64,000 nucleotides of DNA from Marchantia polymorpha subsp. ruderalis (lineage: Eukaryota > Streptophyta > Marchantiopsida > Marchantiales > Marchantiaceae): positions 20,592,001-20,656,000 of the forward strand of contig AP031358.1 in NCBI GenBank assembly GCA_037833965.1, in the 5' to 3' direction. Of this stretch, positions 59,464 to 64,000 are shown in pieces. The notes under the pieces were generated by a model. It did no database searches, was not told the DNA's origin, and saw only the letters and a program-made list of their open reading frames with translations. Position numbers and translations under genes: made by a program. Position 1 is the first letter of the stretch. Each line of letters begins with the position of its first letter.

Positions 59464-59895
59464 TCGTATACTCTGTGCACAGTTCTTCGACATTATGTTT
59501 GGCAAACTCCCAAAAAGTTGATCTGTTTGTTCAGAACCTACGAGATATGCAGAGTAATGTAGACTACTGTACCGAACTTCAAAGCAAGAAATAAGCACAA
59601 CAGGCTTTGTCCACCGACCTGAGAACCCATGTGCCATTCAGTTGTCAAAATACATCCACTTGCTTGAATAGATCAAAGAATACAGGAAAAAGGATTAAAT
59701 GAAGATGACGATTAAATATCTGATGTTAGGATGAGGACATCGAGTGTATCAGAACACTGATGCCTTCACCTCCGTATCCTGTTCGCTTGAACAACAGAGT
59801 CAAGATTTACTCTTACCTTCTAATCAATCTCACCGACTATGGAGGAACACGCTTGATGTGTTCGCATGTTGTGGTTACCCTGAGCGCCCACATGA

Positions 59896-60800
59896 TTATA
59901 CAAGCTCTTGCTCCAAGAATCTCAACAAAATTTCAGTCAATCTGTATACCATTGGTATCGATGAGTTAAAGAACTTCCATATAGTCAGCTTCGTCACGGT
60001 TCCAAACCGGTACATACTTTAATTCAACGTGCTTAGTTGGAAAAGGTCAAAAATCTCCATGTTCTCCATCATTTCAGGCGACATGTTAGTACATGGGATG
60101 GCTTAAGGAGGTGCTTTGAGAGCTTCATCTTAAGCCTGTAGTTCTTCGAAGGTCGACACCTGAGGAGCCAGCTTTAGCTCCTGTTCTCCTCTTTGGAGTG
60201 ATTCTCTAAAATCAATCAAATAAAATCTTCGTCGCCTGGACGCTCTTGTTATCGGATTCATGCTTTCGGCCACTAGTGGTGACATTATCACCTTCCACTT
60301 AGAACTGATTCTCAACAGGCTCTTTGAATGAAGCTTCGTATGGTGTTTATGCGTCAGGTGCCTTAGGTGAGTTTTGTCATTGTTTGTTTATGTGCCACCT
60401 ATTCCATCACCTAATACTACTTGCGCTAGTTTGGAATCATATGTTCCATTTACTAGAATTCCATGTTTAATGAGAGCATTCATGTTGACAAATAAGGAAG
60501 AAATCTAACTACTCCATGCCTGAAATCTTCCTCTCATCGCTCCTCAATATACTCTACTCAATTGAACTTCATTCATAAGTTTATTCATAGGTTCACTAAC
60601 CGCTCGACCTTGTGCTTACTAACCTTAGTCGATTGCTGAAAAAAAAGTTGTCGATTGAAGATGAACACCAATTGGAGTATGAACATGTCTCGAGGTTATT
60701 CCACCTTGCTCTTGTTCCATCTTTTTTAAATAACACACTGTCTGCACTTCCTTGGCCGATAACAAAGTATGTGTATAAATGACTAGTAAGCTTAGAGGAA
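59896..60800. other. Spacer between duplication copies
   Basis: No recognisable gene. A 61-codon minus ORF (60130-60315, RRRRFYLIDF) is not matched to a family. Confidence 0.45.
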
Positions 60801-62300
60801 GGACTGCCCACTTCAGTATTTGGAGGAAGTCACCCATCACCATCAACCATCAGGAGTTCATTGACACTGATTCCATTGTAGACAAGGGCCCGGAGCTGTG
60901 AATGTGGAAATGGGAAACAGACACGTTTCGACAGGGTCGGGTCTATTGTGCTTTTCTCGAAACCTTCCCGGTAGATGATCCTGACAGGCCCTGCAGTTCG
61001 CCGACTTGTGCAGATCTGGTTGCATATGAGTCAGCACAACTTTGATTACTACTGCATGAAGTGATATCGGCTGCTGGACCGTGACTCGTTCCTGGATTCT
61101 TTTTCGTCGCCGTGCATCTCCGACCTCCATGTGACTCAAGGCGGGTACAGTTTTTTGTTCACTGAATGCAGTCTCTGGAATCTCGAGGATGCTGCATGGG
61201 AAATTGTTTTCTCGATGTAACAACGAGACAAGTTTCGAGGTTGAATACGATGGAACTCAGCAGCGTCATAGCACTGTAATTGTACCCACATGGTGAATGA
61301 TTTTTTCCAAAGAGCCATAAGCTGGATTTCAGAGGAGCAAGCATCAAGACATCAGTCAGTCAGGGTCTGCTTTAGAGTTGTTGGAACAGAGTTTGGCGAT
61401 TGTACCCATTTTCAATCAACCCTCAATATAGTAGTACTTGTGCTAATACATTTTTATCGTTCTACCTTCAAGTTGATAATTCTCCCCCGAAAATGTAGCC
61501 GGACAGGATAATTTATAATTCCCTGATAGACCTGAAAGAAATCTGGTACACGTTCATGCTCTTAGAGTATTGTGTAGGATTTGCAGAAGATGATAACAAA
61601 CTGAGTAGTTTAATTTCAAAAACTTAGTTCTCACGCTTGCGCGTCGCTTAGACTAATGAATCACCAAACTCCATATAACGGTTTCTTAGTTCAACTTAAT
61701 CTCATGGGCATCAGATGCAGCGAAGAAGCCAAGAGTGGATTACATAATCAAGTGAGCTGAGGGTTGGATCGCAGCGAGTGTTCAAAAAGAAGAGAATGTG
61801 GTGTGATTCTGATTGTCCTGTACTTGTTATCTAAGGTCCCACAGACAATATTCTAAATTGGCCAGCCCTGCATCTTCACTTTCTTCGTTGGAGTGAATAA
61901 TTATACGAGAAAGTTGTGAACCTCGAGTACTCGTATACGCTGTACACAGTTATTGTACCTTCTGTTTAGCCAACTCCCGAAATGTTGATCTGCTTGATCT
62001 GAATCTACGAGTTGTGTAGAGTAATGTAGAATACTGTACCGATCCTCAAAGCAAGAAAAAAGTACATCAGGCTTTGTCCTCCGAGCTGACTACCCATGTG
62101 CCACTCAGTTGTCAGAATACATACACTTGCTTACGGGTCAACAGCGAGTGTATCAGCACACTAAAGCATTCACTCACATATCCTGTTCGCTTGCACAACA
62201 AAGTGAAGATTTATTCTGACCTTCTAAGAACATTTTCAAATGGAGTAACACGCTTGTTGTGTTGGCATGTTTTCGTTACCTCGATCGCTCACACCATTCG
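60801..62300 (+). repeat. Segmental duplication, copy B
   Basis: Shorter partner of 56462-59895, in direct orientation and clearly diverged, so the duplication is not recent. It retains the left palindrome arms but not the inverted right arms seen in copy A. Confidence 0.85.
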
Positions 62301-62913
62301 ATGACAAGATCTGACTCAGTTTTACACAACGCAAAGTAATTTACATCTGAGATACTTTACTACTGACATATTGAGCTTCCTTTCATGCCAAGACATTCTG
62401 CGCCACCATGGCACCATCTTTGCTTCCAAACAGTCATCTTTATATTTTAGATTCTTTTCCAATCAGTTGGAGTTGGGTGACCAGTGCACATCAAATACCT
62501 CACTCCGTTCCAGTTCACATAAGGTTTGCGTCGCGAGAGATCTGAAGTCCCTTTTGCACAAGCGCTCTAGGATTTTGCATGGAACTGGAATCCTGATTGT
62601 TTGAGATCATTTTGATTCACATCGGCTGTTCTGCCATGCACTGAGTTCGAGCAGCCTCCAACTTTCACTTTGCACAATCTTCCTCTTTTCGTGATCATTG
62701 CTCTTGATCCCATGCTCGGAGTAATCTCTGTGTCCCTCCTGGAGCAAGAAGTCTCGTGACCAGCACGCGCATGTAGATGAGTTGTGACTCTGCGACGGGC
62801 AGTTCAATTTTGTTCGGGTGAGCCGGGCTTGCGGAGAGAAACTCTTGTGGGTGCCTCTTGTACATTTCGCCCGCGCGTGTGAAGCAGCAAACGTTTCTTT
62901 CTCTGCGAGAGTG
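62301..62913. promoter_or_regulatory. Upstream region of LRR gene
   Basis: Probable promoter and 5' UTR of the LRR gene. Minus ORFs here and inside the gene (62607-63194, 63222-63764) are antisense shadows. Confidence 0.4.
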
Positions 62914-64000
62914 ATGGAGAGAATGGAAGGTGCAGGTGCGTCGATCGTCAATGACGCTGCTGAGCTTGCGACACCGGGAATGGACTCCGCAGACGAGGAA
63001 CTGGAGCTTCCTTCCGCTGTCCAGGACCTTCTACGGCGTCTGGAAGGCAAAGGCGAGCCTTTCCTGTGGTTTCCCGATTTAAGCGAGCCAGAATTTCGAG
63101 AGTTCTTTCCGGATGGTGAATTGATTTCGACGATCACAGGGTGGCGAAGCCAAGTGCGCCTTCGAGTGCTGGAGGCAATCGGCAACTGCAACACCTTTAA
63201 GTATCTCCAAGTGGGAGATAGTCAAAGGTATCTCCCACTTGCTATTTGTGGCGGAGATATATCGAGGTTGACGGCAAGCGAGTGGGAGATAGTTTTCAGA
63301 GGATTCATGTCTAGCACCAATCTACGAACGATACACGTTGGAAAATTGACATGGAGTTCAGATGCGGAAGTGGAGAGCTGGAGTTTACAGCTGGGGAGAA
63401 TTCTGAATTCCTCTAGCGTGACAGACTTGACAATATGGCGTTGCGGATTGAGTGCCAGATGTTGGTTGAATCTCGCCTCAGGACTGCGAGGAAATTGCGA
63501 ATCTAAACTCAAGAGGTTAGATTTAGAGGACGCGTGGGAGGACCCGAGTGCGGTGAAGCGTGTGGCTGAAATGATCAACAGTGCTCCTCTATTACAAACG
63601 TTGGAATTAATCGGGAGTTCGAAAATGGATGATGAGGCCGTTGGAATGCTGTCCCAGGCTTTGATCCAGAGCTCGTCTTTGCAAGAATTGACGTTATGGG
63701 AGGTGGAGTTGGGAGCGGCCTTGTTGCTGAAAGCTTTGGCCGGAGAAGATGGCAACCGATCCATTGAACGTCTTATCCTGAATCAGATGGATGGACTCGG
63801 AGACTGTTTGAGTCAACTTCTTACTTCCAACCCATCATTGAAGGAAGTGTACTTGGATCACTTGCAGATGCGTCCTGAGGAATGGCAGCAGCTCGGCGAA
63901 GTCATACGTGACAACGCTATAGCAACAAACATTGTGGTACAGTTTGAGTTGGGAAGGAATGAAGATGAGTGGAAGTCAATAGAAGCTCTCGCGTGTGCTG
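62914..64000 (+). CDS. RNI-type leucine-rich-repeat protein, N-terminal 362 residues (cut by window end)
   Basis: The frame is open from ATG 62914 to the window edge without a stop. Residues 1-30 are acidic and probably disordered. Irregular LRRs of the ribonuclease-inhibitor/RNI type follow, each with an L-x-x-L-x-L core: SVTDLTIWRCGLS, KLKRLDLEDAW, LLQTLELIGSS, SLQELTLWEVEL, SIERLILNQMD and SLKEVYLDHLQM. Large LRR proteins of this kind in bryophytes can carry a Roc/COR or other regulatory domain further on; that part is outside the window, so no role is assigned. A second Met three codons downstream (62923) is an alternative start. Confidence 0.8.
   Translation, partial: MERMEGAGASIVNDAAELATPGMDSADEELELPSAVQDLLRRLEGKGEPFLWFPDLSEPEFREFFPDGELISTITGWRSQVRLRVLEAIGNCNTFKYLQVGDSQRYLPLAICGGDISRLTASEWEIVFRGFMSSTNLRTIHVGKLTWSSDAEVESWSLQLGRILNSSSVTDLTIWRCGLSARCWLNLASGLRGNCESKLKRLDLEDAWEDPSAVKRVAEMINSAPLLQTLELIGSSKMDDEAVGMLSQALIQSSSLQELTLWEVELGAALLLKALAGEDGNRSIERLILNQMDGLGDCLSQLLTSNPSLKEVYLDHLQMRPEEWQQLGEVIRDNAIATNIVVQFELGRNEDEWKSIEALACA

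Larger units (their letters stand above)
56462..59895 (+). repeat. Segmental duplication, copy A
   Basis: Homologous to 60801-62300 in the same orientation. Anchors include GGACTGCCCA (56463 / 60801), GGATTCTTTTTCGTCGCCG (57236 / 61094), the AAAATTGGCCAGCC-type block (58099 / 61854) and TATCCTGTTCGCTTG (59775 / 62179). Copy A has about 470 bp extra near 56660-57130 and about 1.27 kb extra at 58141-59410. No intact gene was found in either copy. Confidence 0.85.

Noticed and set aside
60130-60315. Minus ORF considered as a retroelement fragment
   Set aside because: Only a basic stretch is suggestive; no ordered set of pol or gag motifs could be found around it.

Overview
The window is nuclear DNA of a land plant. 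The signs are spliced genes with GT-AG introns of about 80-1500 bp, a thylakoid lumen-type TPM protein (TLP18.3), a P-class pentatricopeptide (PPR) protein, a plant Qc-SNARE (SYP61), a phytocyanin/AGP chimera, a decayed light-harvesting (LHCB) copy, a peroxisomal urate oxidase ending in SKL and plant-type tRNA-Ala and tRNA-Pro genes. AT-rich gaps with old transposon debris and an RNI-type leucine-rich-repeat gene would fit a bryophyte such as a liverwort, but that placement is inference.

Layout. 1-3.3 kb: a heavily decayed Ty1/copia element on the minus strand. 3.4-3.9 kb: an LHCB pseudogene. 5.3-8.2 kb (+): SYP61. 9.7-11.3 kb (+): phytocyanin-like AGP. 12.1-12.7 kb (-): a Ser-rich ORF. 14.3-20.2 kb (-): a 691-aa protein with two membrane segments. 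22.7-24.9 kb (+): a secreted, probably GPI-anchored protein with filamin-type Ig repeats. The last two are unrecognised surface-type proteins arranged head to head. 25.8-28.7 kb (-): urate oxidase. 29.8-30.3 kb: a Mutator-like MITE with a 10-bp target duplication. 30.4-31.0 kb: tRNA-Ala running into a 3 x 157-bp tandem array. 33.8-35.9 kb (-): PPR protein. 38.0 kb (-): tRNA-Pro. 39.5-40.4 kb (-): TLP18.3. 42.7-46.9 kb (-): type B histone acetyltransferase. 47.8 kb: second tRNA-Ala. 50.8-53.0 kb (+): V-ATPase subunit F. 56.5-62.3 kb: a decayed tandem segmental duplication. 62.9 kb to the edge (+): LRR protein, cut by the window.

The genes are mostly unrelated housekeeping genes and form no operon or cluster. 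SYP61 and VHA-F both act at the trans-Golgi/vacuolar system. TLP18.3 and the PPR protein are plastid proteins. The exon models were built by hand from reading frame, splice consensus and intron phase; every multi-exon model closes in phase.

The most interesting items are the two unrecognised surface proteins (14.3-24.9 kb), the 39-bp-arm foldback inside an intron of the filamin-type gene, two palindromes in duplication copy A that look like template-switch scars when compared with copy B, and the tandem array that begins inside the 3' end of a tRNA gene.
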